From assembly GCA_963725145.1 (NCBI GenBank), contig CAVRXL010000013.1:1054001-1118000 (forward strand): a DNA stretch of 64,000 nucleotides. Direction: 5' to 3'. This stretch comes from DATAEE01 sp963725145. Lineage in GTDB: Bacteria; Acidobacteriota; Vicinamibacteria; Vicinamibacterales; 2-12-FULL-66-21. A program made the position numbers and the translations under genes. Position 1 is the first letter of the stretch. Every line of letters begins with the position of its first letter. Shown one piece after another: positions 44,901 through 52,834 of this stretch. Under the pieces are notes generated by a model that saw nothing but the letters and a program-made list of their open reading frames with translations, searched no databases and had not been told where the DNA came from.

Positions 44901-45560
44901 GAGCGGCTGGTTATCTGTCGCGGCGGGGAGCGCTGCCGTGACAGGCGTCACCAACGTCGCCTCTAACGGACCCGTCGTCGCGTCCTCGACGAAGGCGGAC
45001 GGGATGTTTGTGAACGGACCGGTATTCCCGATCCGGTAATGAAGCGCCACTGGTTGGACTGCGTTGTCCATCGAGCCGTCGACGTCGCGCAGGTTGTACG
45101 ACACAACGAGGCTCGACCGACCAACGGCATTGAGGTTGACGAGCAAGTACGGCGCGCGAGCTCCTCCGCCTCCCTGCAGCGCGACGACCGCTCCGTCGAG
45201 CTCCGCCACGCCGACGTTCGCGATGTTGAGTGCGTTCAGTACGTCCTGAGTCAGAGGGGGACACGCGGGCGGTGGCGCCGGCACACAGGCTCGGACTCGC
45301 GTGACCGGCATGGCCTCGGGGGCCAGAACCGTCTGTGGATCGATACCGGTCGTCAGGACGAGCCCGACTCCGTGGAATCCTTCGATGCCAGGGACGCCCG
45401 ACCAATTGTCGTTCGCGGTGATTAGTGCCGCGTTGTTCCAGTCCTGAGAGAAGGGAAGTGTCTGAGCGGTGCTATCCGCCGACGCGCGTTGCATCAGCGC
45501 GACAGAGAGTGCAATCGCGAGAAATGAGAGTCGCCTCGGCACACGGGTACCGAAGAGCAT
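41973..45560 (-). CDS. Large secreted ExeM/NucH-like endonuclease/exonuclease/phosphatase with Calx-beta repeats
   Basis: 1195 residues from the ATG at 45560, which starts a signal peptide (LSFLAIALSVALMQRASA). Residues ~1-270 are a beta-rich lectin-like region. An OB-fold-like domain follows (INEIQGSGATSPFVGERVRTTGIVTG, EVTGVVSE). The nuclease domain lies at about 540-830 (FTVASLNLQRL, PDVLGVSEAEN, VIANHLQS, VVLGDMNAF, LDHILFTRNL), with catalytic His, Asp and Asn. Four Calx-beta domains follow (VTEGDDGVSQARFTV, SVGEGDKFARVKV, GRDYVARTGTLTFEPGE). Extracellular DNA degradation is the family role. The preceding 45561-45780 gap contains a hairpin but no recognised promoter. Confidence 0.88.
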   Translation of the reverse strand: MLFGTRVPRRLSFLAIALSVALMQRASADSTAQTLPFSQDWNNAALITANDNWSGVPGIEGFHGVGLVLTTGIDPQTVLAPEAMPVTRVRACVPAPPPACPPLTQDVLNALNIANVGVAELDGAVVALQGGGGARAPYLLVNLNAVGRSSLVVSYNLRDVDGSMDNAVQPVALHYRIGNTGPFTNIPSAFVEDATTGPLEATLVTPVTAALPAATDNQPLVQLRIMTTDRALMDEWVGVDDIRVESVPLPTDRAINEIQGSGATSPFVGERVRTTGIVTGVRAGGLGFYIQAPEAEADDDPQTSEGLLIRSVPGSMVERGDLVEVTGVVSELPLSNPEGRRVTQISGGQVRIISSGNPLPAPMTLTPADTPADGPLNALERFEGMRVRVASLLVVGPTEGTLDEANASATSTGVFFGVIDDGSAARTMREPGLDPFEPEPPGLPSCVPPSPCVPRFDGNPERIRVDSDEHAGATALDVAAGQTVSGLVGPLNYDLNAYSIAVDPDASLSTSDQPTAAAVAEPGAGQFTVASLNLQRLYDTADDPATTDVVMTDAGLERRLNKLSLLVRNVLRTPDVLGVSEAENADVLQALADRINFDAIAAGQASPAYLAYLMEGSDPGGIDVGFLVRSTRMQVRDVTQGEVGTFVDPTTGSTDPLNDRPSLILRAAFTGGAGASFPITVIANHLQSLDGISDPAAGPRVREKRRAQAEFLANLVQARQIGDPNERIVVLGDMNAFQFNDGLVDSIGTITGLPTPPSAVLLPSPDLVDPDLVDSGSPVPPDQRYSFVFDGNAQQLDHILFTRNLDGAFGGLQFGRANADFPEVLRNDPARAERASHRDPLVAYFTPPASLSIDDVSVTEGDDGVSQARFTVTLQGPQGHDVTVRFRTEAGDPPDGATAGLDYVTNEGTLTFGPEMTTQTIVVDVIGDRLVEPDELFTVRLSDASPNATIERAAGTGTILNDDALPVITIEDTSVGEGDKFARVKVKLPAPATQRITVRFTTADGTATDGVGERHADYVAATGTIVFNPGDVRKTIEICLQRDRRDEPSETFFVDLTDATNATIEDGRAIVTIRDDDRRPRIRIRNADADEPARGTALMTFRVTLSAPSGRPVSVDFRTADLTADAGRDYVARTGTLTFEPGETEKTIRITILADDKKEHRELFVVRLRDLVNVTAADTVGIGTIDDARRPHRGW

Positions 45561-45672
45561 CGCAGGGTGCCTCAAAAATGACCTCCGGGTCAGCACTGAT
45601 CGTAACCTGTTTAGCTGCAACAGATCCGCAACCTTTTTTGAAATTTCCCAAAACGGCACAGCTGGTTTCAGA

Positions 45673-45702
45673 ACCGTGAGACGCGCCATGGCTTCACGGT
45701 TT
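45673..45702. promoter_or_regulatory. Hairpin in the divergent spacer of the nuclease gene
   Basis: Arms AACCGTGA (45673-45680) and TCACGGTT (45695-45702), 14-nt loop, with TTT after the stem on the plus strand. It lies 113 bp upstream of the nuclease start and 79 bp upstream of the 45781 gene; could be leader structure or operator. Confidence 0.35.
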
Positions 45703-45780
45703 TTCACTGGGTTTTCACGACTTCTGAGCGGGTCCGGTCGTAGCGTGTGAGTCAGGAAAGGACACGCCTTCGACTAGCCC

Positions 45781-46242
45781 ATGACGATGACTCCAGCGCG
45801 GCGCCTTGCACCCGTTCTCTGGCTGCTCTTCGGTTTGTTCTTTTTGAGGGTCGTCGGTCAGGTACTGGTCGCGTTCGCGGGCGTGACCTGGCTGCCTTCG
45901 ATGCGGCACTGGTACTCCGGATTGATCAGTTATCCATACTTGCTGTCATCGCAGATCGTGATGCTTGCCGGGATGTTGAAAGTGAATGCGGATTTCACGC
46001 GGGGCGACGGCTGGTTCGCGCGGCCGAACCGCACGTTCGGCCGTATCGCGGTTCCGTTCGGGTGGCTGTATCTGTCGTCGATGATTCTGCGCTATGCGAT
46101 CACTCGGACGTTGCTGATTCCGGTGACGCTCCATTGCGTTCTCGCGATTTACCTCATTCTTTTCGGGCGGTACCACGTAACAGATAGAAAAGAACGCCCG
46201 CGGCCAGCGCAGCCGCTCCTGCGATCGCCTGGCCGCGTGTGA
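45781..46242 (+). CDS. Small integral membrane protein
   Basis: 153 residues with four likely membrane helices (LAPVLWLLFGLFFLRVVGQVLVAF; YLLSSQIVMLAGMLKV; WLYLSSMILRYAITRTLL; VTLHCVLAIYLILFGRY). The family is unknown to me. AGGAAAGGA is ~20 bp before the start, too far for a normal ribosome site. Its last ~30 codons overlap the convergent permease gene by 89 bp, so the C-terminal tail after FGRYHVTDRK may not be conserved. Confidence 0.65.
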   Translation: MTMTPARRLAPVLWLLFGLFFLRVVGQVLVAFAGVTWLPSMRHWYSGLISYPYLLSSQIVMLAGMLKVNADFTRGDGWFARPNRTFGRIAVPFGWLYLSSMILRYAITRTLLIPVTLHCVLAIYLILFGRYHVTDRKERPRPAQPLLRSPGRV

Positions 46243-47455
46243 TCCCCGTCAAGAGCCACACCGACGCCGCGGCGGCGGCAATCGGCACGAGGGGACCGCC
46301 CGGCAGGACGAACGCCGACGTCGAGGGCTGACGGCGCCGCAGCAGCGGTACCGCAAGGCACGTGGAGGCGCTGAACAGCAGCCGGGCGATCGCGCTGACG
46401 ATCGCCAGCTGCGAGAAATTTGCGGCCAGCGAGACGAGCCACGCGATGACGGCGAACGCGACGATCGCGACGTGGGGCGTGCGGAAGCGCGGGTGCACGC
46501 GCGCGAGCCGGGACGGCAGATCGCCCCACGCCCCGAGCGCGAACAGAATGCGCGGCCCGACGAGCGCGAGCGCGCTCAGGCTGCCGACGGTCGAGACGAG
46601 CGCTCCGGCTGTCACGAGCGTGCCGCCGCGAGGGCCAAGTATCGCCGACGCGGCTGACGCGAGCGGCGTGGGGTCGGTCGCGAGAGCGGGCAGCACGCTC
46701 AGCGCGACCATCTGAATGAGGACGTAGAGGATCGCGGTCATCCCGATCGCCGTCACGAGAGCGATCGGGACGTCACGGCGCGGGCGCGTTGCCTCGGCCG
46801 CCGGGACCGACGCGTTCTCGAACCCGCCGAACGCGAAGATCAACAGCAGGCTCGCCTCGCGCAACCCGCCTGCAGCGGGGTCCGGCGCGAGATCGAAGCG
46901 GGCCGTATCCAGGAATGGCAGCCCTGCGGCCAGCAGCAACAGCAGCGGCCCGAGCTTCGCGATCGTCAGCACGTTGACCGCCGCGGCGCCCTGCCGCACG
47001 CCAAGTACGTTCAAGCCGGCGAGGCCGCCGATGATGGCCGTCAGGAGCGCCGCCCGCCCGGCTCCCGCCCCGAGCACGGGCCAGAAGTTCGCCGCGTACG
47101 CGGCGCACGCGTTCGCGATCGCTCCGGCGGCGGCAAGCCTCGACAGGAAGAACATCCAGCCGACCTCGAAGCCGACGAACCGCCCGAACGCCGTGCGCGC
47201 GTAGATGTACGGCCCGCCGGTCTCCTCGAAGCGGCTGCCGGCCTCAGCGAAGCAGAGGACCACGAGCGCGGTCAGCGCCGCCGCGACGATGTAGGCGGCG
47301 GGGCTCGCGGCGCCCATCAGTGCAGCTACCGTCGCCGGCAGCACGAAGATCCCCGAGCCGATGACGCCGTTGACGGCGATCGCGATCAGGCTGAAAAGAC
47401 CAAGCGCTTTCGAGAGGTGGGAAGCGGGGTGTGGCGACGACTGGGACGATTTCAC
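46154..47455 (-). CDS. APC-superfamily amino-acid permease
   Basis: 433 residues with 12 membrane helices. The first helix region GLFSLIAIAVNGVIGSGIFVLP carries the substrate-binding GSGIF of APC carriers, followed by EETGGPYIYARTAFGRFVGFEVGW and the later FAFGGFENASVPAAEATRP (helix 6 region). The start is a GTG at 47455, one base after the amidohydrolase stop (TGAGGTG). It is the last gene of a four-gene operon (kinase, receiver, amidohydrolase, permease). It likely imports an amino acid or an amine. Confidence 0.9.
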   Translation of the reverse strand: MKSSQSSPHPASHLSKALGLFSLIAIAVNGVIGSGIFVLPATVAALMGAASPAAYIVAAALTALVVLCFAEAGSRFEETGGPYIYARTAFGRFVGFEVGWMFFLSRLAAAGAIANACAAYAANFWPVLGAGAGRAALLTAIIGGLAGLNVLGVRQGAAAVNVLTIAKLGPLLLLLAAGLPFLDTARFDLAPDPAAGGLREASLLLIFAFGGFENASVPAAEATRPRRDVPIALVTAIGMTAILYVLIQMVALSVLPALATDPTPLASAASAILGPRGGTLVTAGALVSTVGSLSALALVGPRILFALGAWGDLPSRLARVHPRFRTPHVAIVAFAVIAWLVSLAANFSQLAIVSAIARLLFSASTCLAVPLLRRRQPSTSAFVLPGGPLVPIAAAAASVWLLTGITRGQAIAGAAALAAGVLFYLLRGTARKE

Positions 47456-47456
47456 C

Positions 47457-48440
47457 TCAGACGTTGTTCAGGATCGAGAGCGCGGTCCCCGAGAAGATGC
47501 GTTCCTTTTCGTGAGCGGGAATATCCAGCTGTTCGATGGAGGAGACGGCGCGGTCGATCGACCCGAGCAGGTGTGGATAGTCGCTGCCCATCGCCATGTG
47601 GTCCGATCCCACGAGGTCGCGCGCGTGGCGCAGATTGTACGGGCTGAAGGTCACCGTGTCGTAGTAGAGCCGCTTCAAATACGTGCTCGGCGGCGCATCG
47701 ATCTTCGTACGGCACTCGGCGAAGTCCCGATAGCCGCTGTCGAGCCGCTCCATGAGCCAGGGGATCGCGCCGCCGAGATGACCGATGAGCCAGCGGATGT
47801 TCGGCAGCTCGCGGAAGAGGCCGTCGAAGCACATCCGCGCCACCGCCAGCGTCGTGTCGAATGGAAAGCCGACGAGCGGCCCGAGCACGTACTCGCCGAA
47901 CGGCGCGGCGTTGGCGGGCAGCATCGGGTGCAGGAAGATACACAGCCCGATCCGGTTCGCTTCCTCGAAAAACGGCCGGTACACCGGGGAAGTCAGCGCG
48001 CGGCCGCGGATGTTGCTGAGCAGGACGACGCCGTTCATCTTCAGTTCGTCGATGGCTCGGCGCAGCTCCTTGAGCGCGGCGTCCGGATCGTCCATCGGAA
48101 TCGAGGCGAAGCCCTTGAACCGCGCGGGATGCCGGGCGATCAACCCGGCGTACGCGTCGTTGACTTCGCGCGCGATCGCCGCCTGCCCGGGTCCCTCCAC
48201 GAAGAAGACGTTGGGCGTCGACAGCGAAATCACCTCGACGTCGATGCCGACCCGATCCATGTCGGCGAGACGCTTCGCGGGATCGGTCATCGGCGGCGTG
48301 ATGCCGAAGAACCGCGCGCCGCCGTACGTGATGATCGTCCGGCCGGTCGGGTCCGTCGTGAAAGAAAACTCCCGTCCCTGTTCCTTGATGCGATCGAAGA
48401 ACACCGAAGGGTAGTAGTGGGTATGGAGGTCGTATTTCAT
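47457..48440 (-). CDS. Amidohydrolase (ACMSD-like, amidohydrolase_2)
   Basis: 327 residues, ATG at 48440 overlapping the receiver stop (ATGA). Motifs KYDLHTHYYPSVF (metal His-x-His), LSNIRG region, CIFLHPMLPAN, RWLIGHLGGAIPWLMERLDSGY and the final Asp in MAMGSDYPHLLG mark a metal-dependent amidohydrolase of the decarboxylase subgroup (ACMSD, gamma-resorcylate decarboxylase and others). A C-C or C-N bond of an aromatic or amidic carboxylate is the probable target. Following permease may import its substrate. Confidence 0.85.
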   Translation of the reverse strand: MKYDLHTHYYPSVFFDRIKEQGREFSFTTDPTGRTIITYGGARFFGITPPMTDPAKRLADMDRVGIDVEVISLSTPNVFFVEGPGQAAIAREVNDAYAGLIARHPARFKGFASIPMDDPDAALKELRRAIDELKMNGVVLLSNIRGRALTSPVYRPFFEEANRIGLCIFLHPMLPANAAPFGEYVLGPLVGFPFDTTLAVARMCFDGLFRELPNIRWLIGHLGGAIPWLMERLDSGYRDFAECRTKIDAPPSTYLKRLYYDTVTFSPYNLRHARDLVGSDHMAMGSDYPHLLGSIDRAVSSIEQLDIPAHEKERIFSGTALSILNNV

Positions 48441-48823
48441 GCGCCCCCCCCGTTGGCGCTTTCGTCGAGCGCGCGGGCGATCGCGTCGAGCAGGGCCTGG
48501 GGCGAGAACGGCTTTCGGAGCACCGCGACGGCGCCTGCCCTCAGGGAATCGACCTCGACCTGAGCGCTGCCGACGGCAGTGATGACGATGACCGGCATCG
48601 CCGGAGCGATGGCCGTCAAGCGGGCCTGCAGTTCGAGCCCGCTCATCCCGGTCAAGCGCGCGTCCAGCACCAGACACCCCGCGGGTTTCTGATCGAGCTC
48701 CTCGAGGAAGTCTTCGGCGGAAGCAAACGTCTCCACCGACAGCCCCGCGCTCGTCAGGAGCCGCTTCAACGCGGGACGCATCGACGGATCGTCGTCGACG
48801 ACGAATACCGTGGCCGGCCGCAT
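48437..48823 (-). CDS. Single-domain response regulator (receiver only)
   Basis: 128 residues, a stand-alone receiver. Acidic pocket DDD at 10-12, phospho-acceptor Asp54 in CLVLDARLTGMSG, Thr82 in VITAVG and Lys104 in RKPFSP are all present. The sequence is closest in style to the FixJ receiver but no output domain follows. It starts one base after the histidine-kinase stop and its own stop overlaps the amidohydrolase start. With no DNA-binding part, it must act by protein contact or phosphotransfer. Confidence 0.9.
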   Translation of the reverse strand: MRPATVFVVDDDPSMRPALKRLLTSAGLSVETFASAEDFLEELDQKPAGCLVLDARLTGMSGLELQARLTAIAPAMPVIVITAVGSAQVEVDSLRAGAVAVLRKPFSPQALLDAIARALDESANGGGA

Positions 48824-48824
48824 A

Positions 48825-51164
48825 TCAGGCGAGGCCCGACTCCAGCGCGGAGCCGGTCGTCGGGGCGACGGCGCCCGTCGGCTCGCAGGCGGTCAGGCGG
48901 AATGAGAACGTCACGCCTCGGTCCCCATTGCGCTCGGCCGTGAGCTCCCCGCCATGGGCCGTCACAATGGCTCGGCAGATCGCGAGGCCGAGACCCATTC
49001 CGCCCGGCTTGGTCGTGTAGAAAGGCTCGAAGATCTGGGGAAGCTCTTCCTCGGAAAGGCCGATCCCGTTGTCACCGACCGACACGACGACCTCCGTGCC
49101 GATCGTGCGCATCCGAAGGATCACACGCCGTTCGGCGACGTCCAGCTGGCGCACGCCTTCGAAGGCATTGATCAGCAGGTTGAGCACGACCTGCTGGATC
49201 TGCACACGGTCTCCCAGCACGAACGGGACACAATCCTCGAGATCCACCTCGATCTGGATTCGGTGCGCGACGATCTCTCCGCGGACGAGCCGCAGCACCT
49301 CGTCGATGAGCGTGGTGACGTCGAGCGGCGCGTGCTTGGTTGTGCCCTTGGTCAGCAGCTCTCTGAGCCGATGCAGCACGTCTCCCGCGCGCCGGCTGTC
49401 TGCGATGATGTCGCGCATGGCCTCGCGCAGCTCGTGGACGTCGGCCTGACCGCTGGCGACGATGTTCAGCCCGGCCTGCGCGTTGACGCCGATCGCGGCC
49501 AGCGGCTGGTTGATCTCGTGCGCCAGCGATCCCGTCAACGCGCCGAGCATCGAGACCCGGCCCACGTGCGCGAGCGCATCGCGTAGCCTGCGGACTTCGT
49601 CCTCCGCCCGAATCCGTTCCGTGATGTCGCGGACGACGCTCAAGACCTTGTCGCTGTCGCAGCGCACGACGCGCGCCTCGTAGAAGCGGGCGTCGCCGTG
49701 CGACGGCGCCGGGTACTCGAGCGCGCACGGGCCGCCGGTGGCCATGGCTTCGTTGAAGCAGCGTTCGAGTCCAGCCGCCAGCTCCGGCGGCAGGACCTCC
49801 CGGATGTTCCTGCCGAGAAACACCTCAGGAGGCACCAGCAGATCTCCGGGGTCCTTGGCGTGGTAGTCGAGAAACACGCCGTCCGCGGTGAGCAGGAACA
49901 CCCAGTCGGGCAGCGCCTTGAGGATGGCCCGGTGCCTCGCCTCGGCCGCGGCGAGCGCGGACGCCGAGATCTTGAGGGCCTTCTCCGCCCGGAACCTGTC
50001 CGTGATGTCGTGGGCGATCCCCCGCACGATGGGCGACTGGACGCCGTCGGTGCGAAGCGAGCTGTGAAACTCCCAGACTCTCCTCTCCCCACCGCGGGTC
50101 AGGACCGACATGCGGCCCTTCGCCACCTCGTCTCGGCGGACGGTCGCCAGATAGACGTCGAACTTGTCGACGTCTTCTGGCCTCAACAGATCCCGGACCG
50201 ACATCCGCAGGAACTCGTCCAGGTGATAGCCCAGGATCCTTGGAGGCCCCGGGTTGGCCGAGAGCAGCCGGCCTTCGAGGTCGTGGGTGCAGATCAGATC
50301 CTCGCTGTGTTCGACCAGGTCTCGATACCGATCCTCGCTGGCCCGCAAGGCCTGTTCGACGCGCTGGCGTTCGTCGATTTCCGCGAGCAACGCTTCGTTC
50401 CTTCCCGCAATCTCCAGGCTGTCGTTGACGGTTTTCAGAAGGGCGCGCTCGGCGTCCTGATGTTCTTCCACCAGGAGGAGCACCATGCCCAGGCAGATGC
50501 CGCAGGACGCGAAGAGATCGACGAGGAACAGGGGCGACTGCACCACCACCGTCGGGTCGAGGAGCCGGCGGAGCAGCGTCTCAGGGCTGACGGTCCAGCG
50601 GCTGATGAGGGACACCGTATAGAGGCTCTGATTGATGCCGTAGAGCAGGCAAAAGCCTCCCGTGACGCCGGTCGCCCAGGAGCGGGTGGTCCGCCAGCGC
50701 CGTAGGAAGACCGCGGCGCAGAAGAGCAAGGCGCAGGCGAGCATCAGCGTCCGCGCCACGTTGCGGAGCGTGAAGCTGCCCAAGGGCTGATCGCGCCAAA
50801 GCAGCGCCAGCACGAAGAACACGGCGCCGGCCGCCACTGCCAATCCGATCCCCACCTTCACCTGGCCGCGCGCGGGCCGTCCGGGCACCTGCAGGCTCCG
50901 GGCGCCGAACACGAGGAGGGGGGCCTGGATAAAGCCTGAGAGCATCATCGGCAGCGCAAGGCTGTCTCTCACGAGCGCCCAGTCCTCCGGCAGCTGCCTC
51001 CGTAACGCCGCGAGGACCAGAAACAGAGCGAACGCGGTCCAGGCGCAGGCCCACCACCAAAAGAACGCTTGCCGGCGCAACCGTGCGTGGAGGGACCACA
51101 ACATCGCCACCAGGAAGATGGTGAGCACCATTTGGGGGAGGACGTAGAGGTTGGCCCCGCTCAT
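48825..51164 (-). CDS. PAS-domain hybrid-less sensor histidine kinase (FixL-like), membrane-anchored
   Basis: 779 residues. About six membrane helices fill residues 1-230, followed by a helical linker (LEIAGRNEALLAEIDERQRVEQALRASEDRYRDLV shortened), two PAS/PAC domains (about 280-400 and 410-530; DLICTHDLEGRLLSAN, DWVFLLTADGVFLDYH), then HisKA with the phospho-His near 550 in SLAHEINQPLAAIGVN and a HATPase domain (QVVLNLLINAFEG, VSVGDNGIGLS, FYTTKPGGMGLGL). It should phosphorylate the adjacent receiver. The signal is unknown; the PAS domains show no evident heme residue. Confidence 0.92.
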   Translation of the reverse strand: MSGANLYVLPQMVLTIFLVAMLWSLHARLRRQAFFWWWACAWTAFALFLVLAALRRQLPEDWALVRDSLALPMMLSGFIQAPLLVFGARSLQVPGRPARGQVKVGIGLAVAAGAVFFVLALLWRDQPLGSFTLRNVARTLMLACALLFCAAVFLRRWRTTRSWATGVTGGFCLLYGINQSLYTVSLISRWTVSPETLLRRLLDPTVVVQSPLFLVDLFASCGICLGMVLLLVEEHQDAERALLKTVNDSLEIAGRNEALLAEIDERQRVEQALRASEDRYRDLVEHSEDLICTHDLEGRLLSANPGPPRILGYHLDEFLRMSVRDLLRPEDVDKFDVYLATVRRDEVAKGRMSVLTRGGERRVWEFHSSLRTDGVQSPIVRGIAHDITDRFRAEKALKISASALAAAEARHRAILKALPDWVFLLTADGVFLDYHAKDPGDLLVPPEVFLGRNIREVLPPELAAGLERCFNEAMATGGPCALEYPAPSHGDARFYEARVVRCDSDKVLSVVRDITERIRAEDEVRRLRDALAHVGRVSMLGALTGSLAHEINQPLAAIGVNAQAGLNIVASGQADVHELREAMRDIIADSRRAGDVLHRLRELLTKGTTKHAPLDVTTLIDEVLRLVRGEIVAHRIQIEVDLEDCVPFVLGDRVQIQQVVLNLLINAFEGVRQLDVAERRVILRMRTIGTEVVVSVGDNGIGLSEEELPQIFEPFYTTKPGGMGLGLAICRAIVTAHGGELTAERNGDRGVTFSFRLTACEPTGAVAPTTGSALESGLA

Positions 51165-51259
51165 CGGGGTGGCATTCTAGCTCACCGGCGGTGGTTCGGA
51201 GAGGTCGGCGACGAACGCCGAGGAGTGTGCGTGTGCGGGTCGGGAACGCGGTTCTTGGG

Positions 51260-52048
51260 TCAGGCGCCGCCTGAGGTTACCGTGCCCAAGCGGGCATCGA
51301 GCGCCGCCGTGAGCGCGGTCTGGAGCGCCGCGGTCCTCGCGGGCGGTAGCCCGTAGGTCGAGATCCACACGCCAAGGTGGCCGTTGGTTGCCGAGGGCCC
51401 GCCCTCAAACTCGATGAACAGGAGTCCGTCGTTGAGTGCGGGGACGCGCCCCCAGGCGTGACGATCGCGCGAGACTTCTTCGAGCGTCGCATCGACCACG
51501 CCGCCGAGAACCGGCGGCTCGAAGAGCGATTCCCAGACCTTGGATGGCGGCCTGGTCATCCTCCGTCGGTCCCACACCATCGTCCGCGGGGTGTCGGCAT
51601 GGCGCTCCAGGTAATGACGCAGATTCATGAGGAAGTACCGCCACCCGTTCCGGGTGCTGGTGAACTGGTCGTCCCAGTCGGCGCTGGCGTCGAAGCCTGA
51701 ATGCACGAGGCGCACGACCGTTCGGCTTGCCCTGAGCGAAGTCGAAGGGCCCGCGCTTTCGACGTGGAAATCGATCCGGGAGACGACGCCCGGTCTGGAA
51801 GGATCCGCCGGATCTTCGAATCGCACGTGCGTCGGCGCTTCCGAGACCTTCACCGTCGTCGTCCAGTCCATCTCAGGACCCCAGGACAGCGTGAGCTTCC
51901 CGCCGGGCTCGGTGGACCCGCTTGCCTTCAGCGGGAACCAGCACTCGATCTTCTTCGGTTCGGTCAGCGCGCGCCAGACGGTATCGAGATCGGCCGGGAT
52001 TTCCACCGTGAGGTCGATGCTTCGAGTCTTCGTCTTAGTGTCAATCAC
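51260..52048 (-). CDS. SRPBCC (AHSA1-type) protein with repeat-derived insertion
   Basis: 262 residues. Two SRPBCC halves are plausible: one from LTVEIPADLDTVWRALTEPKKIECWFP, another around WRYFLMNLRHYLERH and later VWESLFEPPVL. Residues ~98-108 (AGPSTSLRASR) are coded by a dispersed 31-bp repeat at 51720 and look inserted in a surface loop. SRPBCC proteins bind hydrophobic ligands or act as chaperone activators. Its start overlaps the ArsR-type gene by 8 bp, a frequent pair in which the regulator controls the SRPBCC gene. Confidence 0.85.
   Translation of the reverse strand: MIDTKTKTRSIDLTVEIPADLDTVWRALTEPKKIECWFPLKASGSTEPGGKLTLSWGPEMDWTTTVKVSEAPTHVRFEDPADPSRPGVVSRIDFHVESAGPSTSLRASRTVVRLVHSGFDASADWDDQFTSTRNGWRYFLMNLRHYLERHADTPRTMVWDRRRMTRPPSKVWESLFEPPVLGGVVDATLEEVSRDRHAWGRVPALNDGLLFIEFEGGPSATNGHLGVWISTYGLPPARTAALQTALTAALDARLGTVTSGGA
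51720..51750. repeat. Dispersed palindromic repeat inside the SRPBCC gene
   Basis: Matches the well-known type GTTCGGCTTGCCCTGAGCG...GAAGTCGAAGGGC; it codes GPSTSLRASR on the minus strand and ACPERSRRA in the antisense frame, both hallmarks of this repeat. It keeps the SRPBCC frame open. Confidence 0.6.
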
Positions 52049-52655
52049 GCGCCGTCTCCTCTGCGGGCAGGGAGGGATACGCCGCGGTCACGACGGTGAA
52101 CGCGCGGCCGCCCTCGGCCCGATCGTTGTTGTAGCGGGCGACGAGTTGTGTGAGGGCCTGAGTCAGTTCCTCTGCGAACGCGTGCTGGTCGGACGCGCTC
52201 GCAAAACGCACGGTACTGTGCAGCGTGAGCGTCGGGAGCTTCTTGCCGGCGTCGCGCGCGCGGCGCTCGAGCGTCGTGACCTCGTGGGTCATTCGGGCGG
52301 CGACGGCGCCGAGGTAGGCGCTCGAGAGGCGGTCCTGAACCGTCTCCGGGTCGACGCCGAGGGCGCCGACCAGATCCGGCACGATCGTGTGCACTCGCGC
52401 GGTCACGCGAAGCAGCCGTTCGACGCAGTTCCCCTTCCGGCGGGTGAGCGCGGTTTCGACGAGCCGGTCCCGGCGCAGGGCGCGCACGTGATAGGCGACG
52501 CGCTGACGGGAGGTATCGAGGACGCGGGCGATGTCGGCGGCGGAGCGGGGCTGCCGCAGGAGCCCGAGGATGCGGAAGCGGACCGGGTCGACGAGCGCTG
52601 CACCTTCGCCGCGCCGCTGAATCCGCCTGGTCGCTTCGGGACGCCCGGTCACCAT
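52041..52655 (-). CDS. ArsR-type helix-turn-helix transcriptional regulator
   Basis: 204 residues from the ATG at 52655. The winged-helix part is in residues ~15-85: ALVDPVRFRILGLLRQPRSAADIARVLDTSRQRVAYHVRALRRDRLVE (shortened), which is the ArsR/MarR-style recognition helix region. The remainder is helical and probably binds a ligand or dimerises. Its 3' end overlaps the SRPBCC gene by 8 bp. A 16-bp palindrome and a TTGACA -35 lie just upstream, so autoregulation is likely. Confidence 0.85.
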   Translation of the reverse strand: MVTGRPEATRRIQRRGEGAALVDPVRFRILGLLRQPRSAADIARVLDTSRQRVAYHVRALRRDRLVETALTRRKGNCVERLLRVTARVHTIVPDLVGALGVDPETVQDRLSSAYLGAVAARMTHEVTTLERRARDAGKKLPTLTLHSTVRFASASDQHAFAEELTQALTQLVARYNNDRAEGGRAFTVVTAAYPSLPAEETARD

Positions 52656-52672
52656 CGCGCCACAGTCTAGCC

Positions 52673-52690
52673 GACAAAATAGTTTGTCAA
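52673..52690 (-). promoter_or_regulatory. ArsR-gene promoter -35 with overlapping palindromic operator
   Basis: On the minus strand TTGACA at 52690-52685 is followed after 15 bp by TAGACT (52669-52664), 8 bp before the ATG. The palindrome GACAAA-ATAG-TTTGTC spans 52673-52688, overlapping the -35 and spacer. The short spacer and close start are not ideal, so the -10 is tentative. Confidence 0.55.
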
Positions 52691-52834
52691 GGGCAGAATT
52701 GTTGACCGTTGAGGGGCTGCCCGACGCACGATGCGCGGCTCGAGCGTGTCGCACGTTTGTTGCCCCGCTGTCATGGTAGAGTGACCCGCCCGAAGGCACA
52801 CTACGGAGCTCACGGCTTCTCTGGGAGATCTGTC

